A DNA stretch of 64,000 nucleotides. Origin: Strix aluco. Taxonomy: Eukaryota; Chordata; Aves; Strigiformes; Strigidae. The stretch covers positions 2,542,001 to 2,606,000 of the forward strand of contig NC_133942.1 of NCBI RefSeq assembly GCF_031877795.1. The letters run 5' to 3'. Shown here in pieces: positions 23,880 to 34,469 of this stretch; positions within the stretch are counted from its first letter, which is position 1, and the number at the start of each line of letters is the position of its first letter. The notes under the pieces are model-generated. The model made no database searches. It had not been told where the DNA came from and saw nothing but the letters and a program-made list of their open reading frames with translations. Made by a program: the position numbers and the translations under genes.

Positions 23880-24660
23880 AATCAGGTGGAGATGGTGACA
23901 AGGAGGGGCAGGACCTAGTAGGGGTTGACTTGCGGAAAACAAACTCTACAACTCGAATAGAGTTATACAGCAGGTATGTTTACTCCGGCACCGGGGTGCA
24001 AGGGGATTTCTCCACAAAGCTTGCACACCCCCAGCACATTTTACCAAAAACTTATCAAGTGTGGATATACATATTCATTGATTACATAACACAAACATAC
24101 ATATGCATGAGTGAGGCTGGGTTAGCTCTAGAGGCTGGTGTCAGCAGTTTATGTTCTCTTTGCACCTGCCCATTGCCTCCTGGGGGGCGTCTCTGGGGTC
24201 TGTTGGAGGAAGGCTCACAGTCCTCCTCACCTTGTACTTTTCCCCAGAGCATGCGCAGGTTCTCTCCGCCAATTTCTTGAATAACAAGAGTGTTTTCAGC
24301 CAGTTTACTCATTCTATCTTACCTAAGAGAACCAACGGAACTTCTACCGTCCGTACATGGCTATCTTTACTCATTACCAAGACCCAACTAGTCAGAGCAC
24401 ATCTGTTTCCCAAGGACAAAACCATGATATTTTGCTGAACACTGCAGTTCTTGGTAGATTTTCACAGTAAACTGCTTTGTTTTGATGGACACAGCAGTCC
24501 TTGGTAAAATCCCACAGAACAGTCTGGGCAAGCAGGATTCTTAGCAATATTCAAAAATACTATAAGTAGTACTATAAGTTGCTATAAGTAAATAAGTTGC
24601 TAAGCAGTTTGCTATAAGTAAATAAGTCTCAAAACAAGTAATCATTTCTCTGTATCACAG
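23880..24660. other. Possible decayed class II LTR; otherwise unassigned
   Basis: The block near 23945-24000 (ACTCGAATAGAGTTATACAG, then CACCGGGGTGCAAGGGG) has the feel of an avian class II LTR in minus orientation, but I cannot define boundaries or a partner copy. The remainder is AT-rich, with a short repeat of CTATAAGTAAATAAGT near 24584-24630. Confidence 0.3.
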
Positions 24661-25857
24661 CCCCGCCGGCCCCGCGCGGTCCCTCCAGCAGCGCCGCACC
24701 GAGGCCCCGCGGCGGCCCCGCGCAGCGCCGAGCGCTTCAGCGCGGACACCGAGCCGCGGCGAGCGGAGCGCACAGCCGGCAGCGGCCTCCGCGGGAACGG
24801 AGCCGCGGCCCGGGCAGCGCTGCCCGCGGCCCCGCCCCAGCGCGGCGGAGGCGGCGCGTCCCCAGCGCGCAGCCGCGGGCGGGCGCTGCCCGGAGCGGCC
24901 CCGAGGGCGGGCGCGGGCCCCGCTCAGACGGGCCCCCTCGGCGCGGAGCCCGGCGCCGGCTCCGGGGGAAGCGGCGGGGCCGCGCGAGCCCCGCGAGCTG
25001 CCGCCGCCCAGCGCCGGCCCCGAGCATCGCTCCGCGCCCCCCCGCGCCCGCGCACGGACCAGCCGCCGTCCCCCCGGCGGGCGCGAGCGCAGCCTGACCG
25101 TGGGGCTGGAGGCGCCGGGGGAGCCCCGGAGCGGTCCGGGCTGTCCCTGTCTGCCGCCAGCTCGGCCGGCGCCGGCTCCTTCCGCGCGTCCTTCTGCGCC
25201 CCGCGGCCGGCAGCTGCCCCGCCCCGCCCCGCGCCCCCCCCCGCGCCGGCCGCCCCTCCCGCGGGCGTGTGTGTCCGCGTGTCGGGGGGCGGGAGCACGC
25301 GCGGTCCGGGTGTGCGTGCGCGGGTGTGACTGTGTCCGGGGGTCGCTGGGTGTCCGCGTGGGACTGTGCCTGCGCGGGGGGGGGGGGCTGTGGGAGCGCG
25401 GACGGGGGCTGCGGCGGGTGAGAAAGTGCGTGTGCGACGGCGCGAGTGGGGTGCGGGGCCGTGTGGGGTCGGCGTCGGCGTTCGGGTGTTGCCGCGCCCA
25501 CGGGAGCGCGCACGGGGGTCGCGCCCCTGTGCCTGCGTGTGCGCGTGTCTCGGTGTGCGCCTGCGCGGGTGCGTGCGCACGCGCTGTCTCTGCGCCGGGC
25601 TCTGCGCCCGCCCGGCCCCGGTGCCCGTGTGCGCCCGCCCCTGCGCGCCTGTGCCGCTGCGCCTGCGGCGGGGGGTGGCGGCCGCGTCTCCCGGGGCCGG
25701 TCGCGCGTGGCCGTGGCCGTGTCTCGGCTCCGGGCGGGGCCGGGACTCCGCGGGCGGGGGCGCGTCCGCGCAGGGTCCCCGCGCCGCTGCCGCCGGGCGC
25801 TCTCCAGGGTGCTGAAGCGGCGCTGCCCGCTCTGCCCGTCCCTGCCCGCTCTGCCCT
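24661..25857. promoter_or_regulatory. CpG island with no recognised gene
   Basis: A 1.2-kb block of extremely GC- and CpG-rich sequence with abrupt edges: AT-rich DNA ends at GTATCACAG and resumes at CCCTAATTGATTG. It includes GC boxes, a 14-G run near 25378-25388, and CG-rich GTGTGCGCGTGT-type stretches. Open frames of 130-260 residues run on both strands in several registers at once, as expected by chance when stop codons are rare, so I call no CDS. It could be an orphan promoter from a gene lost or moved by rearrangement. Confidence 0.65.
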
Positions 25858-26262
25858 AATTGATTGATTTTAATTAGAACTTAGCTGTAAGTACACACAT
25901 CCTACAGATGATATTTATCCAGGATTTCCCCCAACAGACAATTTCGCAGCCCGCTTTGATTTGGAGAGTAAACAAAAGATGCTTCACTCGCTTCAGCCGT
26001 TAAAACATCATTTGTGGGACCTCAAGAGCAAACACTCTAACACAGAACACAGCGCGTTGTGCTCAGTCACGCTGTGAAATTCCTTCTTAGTACTTACACT
26101 AACACTACTAACTGAGTGTTTATCTCATGACAGAGTTGCTGCAGTAACATCTGTAAATCGCCTGCTACAGTTCATCTCCATGCCTGAGCCGTCCCTACCC
26201 TGCAGCCCTGCTGCCTGTCTCCATCCCTGCCCCCGCTGAGACGGCAGGTGAGGGTCGTCGCT
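25858..26262. other. No gene recognised
   Basis: AT-rich sequence between the CpG island and the LTR of the following ERV. No feature seen. Confidence 0.4.
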
Positions 26263-26668
26263 TGTGGGAGACATCGGCCTGTCAGCCCTGCGCAGCCCCT
26301 GAGAAGCAGCAAGGCTTTGATGAGAAACAGGCCTGGGGAGAAAGATCAGAAACTGCCGAGTTGTGCCGAGGTGGCGGGGAAAAACAACGGCCAGCTGCAA
26401 CACTGAGCTGTGGGAAAGTGCTGAGCTGTGAGAAGTTACCGCCGCGTGAACAGCGCGTGAACGAGAGGTGATTGGTCTGCACAGCCGTGTTAGAGGGGTC
26501 TGATGGTGATAGGAGAAAAGGTTGATAGCTGTCTAATTGCTGATTTGCTAATTATATGAAGTAAGAGCTTTACCGACAGCATCTGAGAGCATAAGTATGT
26601 ACCATTGTAACAACAAACTCTCTCTTTCCCTCTGCACTTCACGAAGAGTCCGTGCCTCAGTTGCCACA
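26263..26668 (+). repeat. Family A 5' LTR
   Basis: It begins TGTGGGAGACATCGGCCTG and ends CAGTTGCCACA directly before the primer site. Its opening recurs at 32554 (truncated 3' LTR), and a nearly identical full copy lies at 48209 (solo LTR). Confidence 0.88.
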
Positions 26669-26814
26669 CATGGTGCCCCGTGTAGCGGGCGATCAGTGTG
26701 ACCAGCTTGGATCACTGCGGTGGGAAACCCCTCAGAACTTAAGAGCTGCTGGAAGGAAGCAGGAGCCGGCGTCAATCACCGCTGCAGGGTGAGCAAGGTG
26801 AGCTGTGGGGAACG

Positions 26815-27531
26815 ATGGGGAGTTTAATATGCTCGAAAGAAAATTCAGTGTTTTCACTGATGGAAAGACTGTTAGTTAAAAATAAGGTCCATATTAACCC
26901 GCATGTCTTGAAGAGACTTTTTCAGTGGGTAGCAGCAGAAGTACCGGGGGTTAAGGCGGTCACTATATTCACTGTTCCGATAGGGGATGGAGCAGCAGTA
27001 AGATTGTGGGAGTGCGCAGCGCGAGGGAATCAGGTTGTGGCAGAACTCTTACCGACACGGAGAACTCTTTTTGAGATAATAAAAAGACAAAATAATGAAC
27101 ACGGCCAGGCTGTTAACACAGAGGATGAGGACACAGAGGATGAGGACACAGAGGGTGAGGATGCATATTTTGAGCCCAGGCAGCCAGATTTATATGCTGG
27201 GTCTCTAGACTGTGATAATCTTTTAAACCCTGACACTGTAAATCCTAAAAGAGACCCTGGCCTGTGTCCTCCCTTAGCTGGGGATGATCCGTGGGTAAAA
27301 GTGAGGCAAGAAGCCTTGGCGCAAGGGGAGATGGACATGGCGAGAAAGATTGTTGCTCCTGTAATCTATGAGCCGGGACGTCAGCCATGTTGGGCAGGAC
27401 TGCAATTTCCTGTTATTAAAGAACGACAGAAAAGCGTTAATGAGGACGGGCTTCAAAACTCACAACAGGTGTACTGGAGGCGATCACTCACGGGTGTCAA
27501 TTGGTCCCGTGGGATTGGCCGGCACTTTTAA
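26815..27531 (+). pseudogene. Family A gag, N-terminal fragment
   Basis: A 238-residue open frame starting MGSLICSKE, with the Gly-2 context for myristoylation found in many retroviral matrix proteins. It contains matrix-like helical sequence and a short acidic repeat (DEDTEDEDTEGED), then stops. Capsid and nucleocapsid (no zinc knuckle CX2CX4HX4C) do not follow, so most of gag is deleted. The start is well placed about 145 bp after the primer site. Confidence 0.75.
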
Positions 27532-28319
27532 AAACGGTACTAACGCCGGCACAGTGTTCTATCTGGAAACCGAGTGCGTGGGTCTCTGTACTCAGCATTT
27601 GTGCCCCCCCACCTGCAAGCGCGGGGTTGGCGGTGGCGGCCCCGGGCCTCCCCGAGCCCCCCCACCACGGGGCGACCGCCTGCAGTCAAGCCCAGCACCA
27701 CGCCCCTGGCGTCCATCCGTCCGTCCCGCCTCCCCCGAACACCAAAAGCAGCAGTTTTTACAGAAGGTGCTGACACTGGGATGCAGAGTCCCTTTCTGTC
27801 AACACCACATAATCCACTAGCAATGGCTTTATATATTCTTAACGGTGTTTTAATGTTTGTAGTATTTGTCATTTGATGTTGTGTGAGTAATAAGTGTAAG
27901 GGCCCCTTTGTGTGGGTGTGTGACTGTTCTGCGGGTGTGAGGCGCAGCCCAGCTGCAGCTGCGCAGTGCGGAGTTCTCTGACCCGCGGTTCTGTTATCCC
28001 GCGAGGGAAGCGGCCGGAGAGGAACGAAGCGCAGGGCAGACTCTGTACCAGTGGGGGGTCGTGCAGGACGAGGGAACATTCCTTAGTACAGAGCGCCCTA
28101 GTGCCCGCCCGCTGGGTCACTGGTGCTGCCTGTTTGTTCGGGCTCAGTGTTTGAAGTGTCACAGGTGAAATATCTCCTCTAGCGGGAGGCAGTAATTCTG
28201 TGTTCATTGTTGTCTTGAATTTAGGTGCATACTCTGTGGGGAGAGTGCACCCTTGTACCATCTGCCTGCGGGGGTATTGTCAGCTTAATCGGGTAGTGTG
28301 TTAAGGTAAAGTAGACGAG

Positions 28320-28473
28320 ATGGGAAGTGGCCGGAGTGGGGGAATAGTCAAAGAGAGTCCCCTCGGCTGTATGTTAAAACACTGGAAGAAGATAGGGGGA
28401 GCTCCAGGCGCAAGTGTGAACAAAAAGACACTAATAACATATTGCAACCAGTGGTGGTTTATAATAATTTAGT
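28320..28473 (+). pseudogene. Second, unrelated gag start (matrix fragment)
   Basis: A 50-codon open frame opening MGSGRSGGIVKESPLGC and containing LKHWKKIGG and TYCNQWW, the pattern of a retroviral matrix N-terminus different from the one at 26815. It stops at 28471. The 27.9-28.3 kb stretch before it may be another element's leader. It shows that this ERV region is a mosaic of two gag-bearing elements. Confidence 0.55.
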
Positions 28474-28476
28474 CGA

Positions 28477-29109
28477 TACCGATCAGGCGTGGACCTGGCA
28501 GCCTCCGAGTCAGTAACATCATTAGATACCACGGTATCCTTGATACCAACAGGAGTATATAGACTGTTGGGAAATGGAAAAAGTGCATTATTACTGGGAA
28601 GATCATCTACAACCTTACAGGGGTTGTTCATTTTACCAGGGGTCATAGATGCCGATTATGAAGGGAAAATCAGAATTATGGCCTGGACCCCTGGACCCCC
28701 GTGTTCAGTAACAAAAGGGTCAAAAATTGCTCAGCTTGTTTATTTTACTGCGACTCCCCCTAATAGTATGCCGAGAAGCCGGGGTGACTCAGGATTTGGA
28801 TCAGCACGTACTCCTCAAATATTTTGGGCTCAGACAGTGACACAAGGTCGACCTCTGATAAAATGTAACCTCACTAAAGCAGAAGAATCTGTTGCACTGA
28901 CAGGCATTTTAGATACTGGTGCGGGTGTGACTGTAATATCTGCGAGCAGATTGGCCGTTAGCTCGGGTAACTCGAGTGCTTTTCGGGGTTGGTGGTCATG
29001 CTGTAACGTTTCAAAGCAAAGATCTCATTCATGTAAAGGGCCCAGAAAACTGGGTAGCAAATATTTGTCCATTTATATTAGAAACCCCTATTACATCATG
29101 GGGTCGTGA
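28477..29109 (+). pseudogene. dUTPase-protease of the class II ERV
   Basis: The dUTPase motifs are SGVDLAASE (motif 1, read from 28480), GVIDADYEG (motif 3) and RGDSGFGSA (motif 5). The aspartic protease follows with GILDTGAGVTVIS near 28904. Downstream the frame shifts, but GRDCMARWGTQ in another frame (near 29103) marks the protease C-terminus. The dut-pro order is typical of beta-type retroviruses. The internal Met at 28489 is not a real start. Confidence 0.88.
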
Positions 29110-29121
29110 CTGTATGGCTCG

Positions 29122-30629
29122 ATGGGGAACTCAAATTGGATCAAATTTGTCTTAATCGCCACTGCAGCACAGCCCACCCTGAAACCCACCCTGAGACTAA
29201 CCTGGAAAACAGAATCACCCGTGTGGGTGGGTCAGTGGCCCTTGCCAATGGAACAGTTGTGCCACCTTAATGATTTAGCTCAGGAACAGTTAAGTGTAGG
29301 ACATGTCGTACCTACCACCAGTCCTTAGAACTCCTCGGTGTTTGTTATTTTAAAGAAAAGTGGTAAATGGTGACTTTTACATGATCTCTGACACATTAAT
29401 GATGCCATGGAGGGTATGGGTACGTTACAGTCAGGAATGCCCTCCCCAACAATGATTCCCTGAAAGTGGCATCTTGTAATAATTGATCAGAAGGATTAAT
29501 TTTTTTTTTCCATTCCCTTGCATCCGGATGATGCACCTAAATTTGCCTTTTCTGTTCCCAGTATTAATGTTAGTGAACCTGCAAGACGGTACCACTGGGT
29601 TGTTTTGCCACAAGGCATGAAAAACAGCCCCACGATGTGTCAGTTGCAAAGGCTTTGAGCCCTGTTAGAACGCAGGTCCCCCAGGCTGTTATATATCATT
29701 ATATGGATGACATCCTCATAGCAGCAGAAACACAGGAGATCATGGAAAAGGCTCTTGCTTTAACCAAAGACTCAGTATCTCAAATGGGGTGACAAATAGC
29801 ACCTGAAAACGTACAGAGATCATCACTGTGGCAGTACCTGGGGTGGAGAATTTGTGAACAGACCATTGTTCTGCAACAGGTTAAACTTAAAACTGATGTT
29901 AAGACTTTAAATGATTTACAGAAACTGTTGGGAGCCATAAATTGGATACAGCCGTTGTTGGGCCTAACTAATGATGATCTGCATAGCTTGTTTGATATTT
30001 TGCGGGGAGATCCTTCACTGACATCACCCAGAGTACTTACAGAGAGGGCGAAACAAGATCTCCACCGTGTAGCTAACGCCATCTCAGAAAGACAAGCATC
30101 GCGATGTGTGCCCGGCCATCCGTATCAACTGATGTTATTTAACCCTCCAGGGCAGCCCTATGCTCTGCTGTTTCAGTGGGATGAAACACTTAGTGACCCT
30201 CTTGTTATTATTGAATGGATTTGTTTTGTTTTGTTTTTTCTTTTGTCACACCAAATGCACAAGACAGTCACTACTCATCCAGAAATGTTTGCCAAACTGA
30301 TCATGAAAGGTAGGCAGCACCTACTATTACTTGCTGGTCAGGAACTTGGTGTGTATCCTTGTTCCGGTTACTGTGCACATGTTACAGTGGCGAATACAAA
30401 TGTCTTTGAGCAAGCTCGGCTTTCACATGCATTTTTCCACCAAAACACCAGGGCAATACAAAACCAATTTTCTTTATCAAGGCATCAGGATAAAGACATC
30501 ATTGCCACTTGCCCTGAATACCAGAGGACTCCCTCTCTTCAGCAGCCAGTGGTGTCAACCCTCGGGGACTCTCCTACTCAGAATTATGGCAATCTGATGT
30601 CACTCACTTCACTGCAGTTGGAACGTTAA
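29122..30629 (+). pseudogene. Class II ERV reverse transcriptase and connection
   Basis: 29122-29328 holds the N-terminal fingers (WVGQWPLPMEQLCHLNDLAQ). Several stops and frame changes follow in 29330-29690. The catalytic box HYMDDILIAA is intact near 29697-29726. The thumb/connection region is open from 29928 (INWIQPLLGLTNDDLHSLF). The RNase H region is largely absent or unrecognisable. Overall a decayed polymerase. Confidence 0.85.
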
Positions 30630-31090
30630 AATATGTACCTGTGTCTGTTGATACCTTTTCTGGAGCAGTGTCTGCGTCCTGCCATACAGCAGGGAGTCAA
30701 GTATCTGCCCGGCATTCCCCACTCACCGACCGGACAGGCCGTTGTGGAGCGTACGCATGGCACGCTAAAGCATCCACTGCAACAACAAAAAGGGGGAGAT
30801 GGAGGGGATCAATCTACACCTCACGAAAGGCTAAGTAAGGCATTATATGTCATGAACTTTTTAAACATTCCCCTGTCTCACAGGTGCCATCAATATTGCA
30901 TCACTGCTCGTTGCAGATACCAGATCAACAAGAAGTCCAGGGCAAGGCTCAAGTGTTAGCAAAAAACCTGGAGAGTGGTAACTGGGCAGGACCAGATCCT
31001 TTAATAACCCGGGGAAGAGGTTATGTTGTGTCTCCAAAGGTCACGGTCCCCGGTGGTTACCGGCAAGGTATGACCATACCTGAGGCGTGA
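30580..31090 (+). pseudogene. Class II ERV integrase remnant
   Basis: The first core Asp is in LWQSDVTHF (near 30590) and the Glu segment is [15 protein letters not shown] (near 30723-30767). The intervening segment with the second Asp is deleted, so the catalytic triad is incomplete. The C-terminal DNA-binding part is in another frame at 30884-31090 (ESGNWAGPDPLITRGRG). The element is cut at 31107 by a solo LTR. Confidence 0.8.
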
Positions 31091-31106
31091 GAGGCAGCTT
31101 TTGGTG

Positions 31107-31685
31107 TGTTATAGACTATCTTGCCAAAATGATGCAAGTTAGGACAAATTAAATTTCAATTATTTATTTTAGCAAGCGGCAATAAGCAAAACAGCGCTGG
31201 GCGGCCGGGGAGTCCCTGCTCCACCAAGGGCGTGCACTCACTTCCCGAGGGTCCGTCTTTTTTATATCCTCCGCCTTCCGGTATCGGGTCTCTCTGAGAG
31301 GTGTACCCTGCGTCTGCGCACTTTGCAGCTAGGGGGTCGCTCCATCCGGGTCTTCCTCGCGTCACCAACTCCTCGTATTTCCTGCTTTCCTGAGAGTGGC
31401 TCACAAAGCTTTTGTTTATATCTTACAGACACTTCCCCTTTGTCCTTCTCCCCTTTGTCTTTCTCCCCTTTGTCCTTCTTCCCTTCTCCCTCTTTTCAAT
31501 CTTTTGTACAATAGGAGTCCTTGCTTCAGCATTTCAACTTAGATAAGCACTTGCAGTCAGTTAGTCGTTACACAATGTAATAGTTAAGATTAAGCTTAGG
31601 CCTACATAGTTTATGGCATAACATGTCACGAGCTCCCAGTATCTTCAATGGAATTTGATGAACAAACAGTTTACTGTCTATCACA
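31107..31685 (-). mobile_element. Class II ERV solo LTR, copy 2 (inverted)
   Basis: The reverse complement of the LTR at 20777-21357 along its whole length, ending TGTTATAG on the plus strand at one side and TATCACA at the other. It has one more copy of the CCCTTTGTCCTTCTC repeat than copy 1. A short flanking repeat GGTG is present on both sides. It sits between integrase and the post-pol region of family A, so it inserted after that element. Confidence 0.88.
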
Positions 31686-31879
31686 GGTGGACACTCAGGA
31701 GCCAGCTGTGGGTGCTGTGGATGCCCCTGTGCCGACAGTTCGCGGTCTCTTCAACTGATCATTTAAGCAGAATGGATGGGTAATGCTTGCTGCTGCAATA
31801 GGACGAAATACACTATCTCTGTCCTTAATCACACTGCAGTTGCCAACTCTTTTTAGAGAAAATGCTGACAGTAATTGCA

Positions 31880-32510
31880 ACTCCCTAATGAAATATATAA
31901 GCTTACTAGCCACTAGTGAAAGATGTAGCTTAGACAAAATGTAGTTATTAATAAGGATGAAATTCTATAAGAATGTGTGTATTCAACTTTCTTTTTTTAG
32001 CAGTATTAATAATTAAGAACTCAAGTGTCTAACCTTATTAGAAACTCCCTTGGTTTTCCCCCTTGAGTGGCAGCCTGGCTCTGGGTGGAACCCAACAGGA
32101 GGATGAAATCAGATGTTTCCAATCAAAGAAAATTGCCAGTTATTTTGGCCTGCTGATTTAGAGGCTGGACCTGCTTGCAGCGATGTTGGATGCCTCACCT
32201 ACGGATGGACACATCGCGTAGGATTTCCGGTTTGCGAGGAAGGGCACTCTGAATTCTCACTGCATCCAGGGTTCCCCAGCAATTGCAGATCTGAATGTTA
32301 GTACCCCATTAAGTAAGTGTGCTATTCTGTATTTTCCTTACTGTTTATTTTTGTGGTATTTAGTCATATCCCTTAGTTATGGGTACTGAAATTAGCCTAC
32401 TCTTTTTAACTAGTAACTGTAACTGCTGTATTGTTTCTAGCCTTCTGTGGAAGTACTTGAAGTATGCTGTGTTTTTTGAAGTTTGCCTAACCCTTAATTG
32501 ATAAAGCCTT
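31880..32510 (+). repeat. Interspersed repeat, copy 1
   Basis: Shares a long collinear stretch with 52680-53320, including TAGAAACTCCCTTGGTT, CTCTGGGTGGAA, ACAGGAGGATGAAA, CGCGTAGGATTTCC and TCTGTATTTT. It may be an LTR or the non-coding part of an ERV. Boundaries are approximate. Confidence 0.6.
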
Positions 32511-32553
32511 GAAACAAGTCTTGCAGGTGCAGCTGCAAAACAAAGAAAGGGGA

Positions 32554-32734
32554 TTGGGAGGCATCGGCCTGTCAGCCTTACACAGCCTCTGAGAAACAGC
32601 TAGGCTTTGATGAAGAACAGGCCTCGGAAGATAAGAAACTGCTGAGTTATGCCAAGGTGGCAGGGAAAAACAACGGACAGCTGCAACACTGAACTGTGGG
32701 AAAGTACTGAACTGTGAGAAGTTACCGCCGCGGT
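32554..32734 (+). repeat. Family A 3' LTR, truncated
   Basis: Follows a polypurine tract and matches the first about 180 bp of the 5' LTR at 26263 and the solo LTR at 48209. Similarity ends at GTTACCGCCGCG; the next bases belong to an env region. Confidence 0.85.
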
Positions 32735-34048
32735 ATGGCGGAATGGGCCAGGGAATATGGGGAATTAGCTCAACTGACCTGTGGAAGAATTTCTGGGTAA
32801 CCTGAGCAAATCAATCAGGACAGGAGGCATTTTGCCTAGGTTTAGCAACTGCTACCGACCCATTTCGGACCTGTTTGATTGGTATGCCATGTTTTAGCGC
32901 TCAGGACTTTAAGGGGCTTGTTAAAAATATGGGAAGAATAAATAAGGGAACAGAGGACGTTAACGGGACGTGTTGGGCATTGTATAACAACAGAGTTGCC
33001 CACAAGCAGGCTTGCCTATGTTGCAGGGACATATTGTGAATTATCTCAATCAGACAGCCCCTCTTCCGTTACAAGAGTTAGAGCTGAGAGCTTCTCTTCC
33101 CCCAGTAAGTGGAAATAACACGCAGAATCAGCCCGGGGGATGCATACAATTTGGGGGGAGGGATACACTGTGGGCTCGCCGGGGTTGGGAAAATCGATTG
33201 AAATGAGAAGGCTGGCAGAATGTGACTCCTGTCGCCATACCCATAAATGAAACTTGGTTTTGTGGTGGTCAGCACGCTTCTAAAATGGGCCTACATCTTG
33301 AAGAAGGAGGAATATGGAATAATGGTTCGGCTAAAAGGTTACCACCTGGCTATTTTTTAATATGTGGGTATCGAGCATGGGGAGAGATTCCTGCCAAAGC
33401 AGTTGGAGATCTGTGTTACCTGGGAAGGCTTACTTTATTTACCCCTAGTATAAGAAATCTTAAAAAACATCAAAGATCAAAACAGGCCATAACACATCAT
33501 GAACTCACCCCAGATTGCTGAGACCAAGTGGAATTATGGGGGCCTGGAGAGATTATTGCTGCCTCTCTCTTGGCCCCAGGAGTAGGGGTTGCAAAAGCCC
33601 TATCCACCTTGAATAAAATGGCTTGTTGGAGTATAAAACAATTTAATTTAACATCTCATATAATAAGTAATTTGTTGATGGATGTAGATAGTGTAAGGCA
33701 TGTTGTTTTGAAGAATAGAGCAGCTATAGATTTTTGTTACTGGCTCAAGGACATGAAGAATTTAAGGGCATGTGTTGTATGAACCTTTCTGATCACTCTC
33801 AGTCGATATCTAAGCAGCTTCAGCAACTGCAAGATAACATGCATAAGATTCAGCAAGTTTCTTCTCCTTTGGATGACTTTTTAGGAAGTCTAGGGTGGAC
33901 AAAGTGGATTATGGAGCTTTTGAGAATGTTAGCAGGACCAATAATAATAGTGGGATTATTAGTATGTTGTCTTCCTATTTTAATGAGATGTTGTCTGTCT
34001 TGTGTGGAAAATAGCACGGAGGCTTTAATAAAAAGAAAGGGGGGAGAT
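32735..34048 (+). pseudogene. Endogenous retrovirus env (family B), broken
   Basis: Surface-subunit-like sequence with several N-glycosylation sequons lies at 32735-33521 in two or more frames. The transmembrane subunit is in 33528-34132: a heptad-rich helix region, then NRAAIDF (immunosuppressive-domain-like core), the EEFKGMCCMNLSDH segment with paired Cys, and a membrane anchor (AGPIIIVGLLVCCLPIL). The TM subunit changes frame between 33734 and 33782. The paired-Cys arrangement is that of gamma/alpha-type Env rather than classic beta-type Env. This is an old, non-functional copy. Confidence 0.82.
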
Positions 34049-34459
34049 GTGGGTGTGCATGCTGGCTTACTGAACTTTCTTGCCCACACTGACAATGGAA
34101 AAGTAAAACCAGCACTCGGGTCAGAAGATTAATGACATCTGAAAACAAGAAATAGTTACAAGAAGGCCAGAAGAAAAGAATGTGCTCATTAAGGAAGAAA
34201 CTGATAAAGAAGGGACCTTTTGGAATTGCAAAAGCAGGAACTTATCCACTGGCTGTGTGCGGGTAGCAATGTTTGTGGAAAGTACCAAGGGGAGCTACAT
34301 TTAGAATGCACAAGAGTAGATAGGGGCTTGCTGCCATTCATAGAAGGCACAAGAGTATATAAAGGCTTGCTTGCTAATAAACCTTTCAGCATGACTTCCA
34401 ATCATATTGATTGTCTGTGGTCTTGTCTCCTGTGGCCTGCACGAGATTTCGTCCCCACA
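34049..34459 (+). repeat. Family B 3' LTR
   Basis: Directly follows a polypurine tract (AAAAAGAAAGGGGGGAGA, about 34030-34047). It starts TGTGGGTGTGCATGCTGGC and ends TCGTCCCCACA. It has a TATA box (GAGTATATAAAGGC, near 34350) and AATAAA near 34377. A tandem GGGGCTTGCTGCCATTC-type repeat sits near the TATA box. It is unlike the family A LTR. Confidence 0.88.
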
Positions 34460-34469
34460 ATTTTTACCT

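Larger units (their letters stand above)
26263..32734 (+). mobile_element. Class II (beta-type) ERV, family A, rearranged
   Basis: The 5' LTR is at 26263-26668 and a primer-site-like sequence (TGGTGCCCCGTGTAGCGGGC) at 26671. Then come a gag N-terminal frame, a mosaic stretch, dUTPase-protease, pol with a YMDD box, integrase remnants, a polypurine tract (CAAAGAAAGGGGA, near 32541-32553) and the first about 180 bp of the 3' LTR (32554-32734). A solo LTR of another family (31107-31685) and an interspersed repeat are embedded. The 3' LTR stops abruptly at 32734, where env of a different ERV begins. Most of gag and part of pol are missing or out of frame. Confidence 0.85.

Noticed and set aside
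24737-25867. Open frames of 137-258 residues on both strands
   Set aside because: They overlap in four or more frames within the CpG island. Stops are rare at this GC content, and the products are Arg/Ala/Pro-rich without domains.
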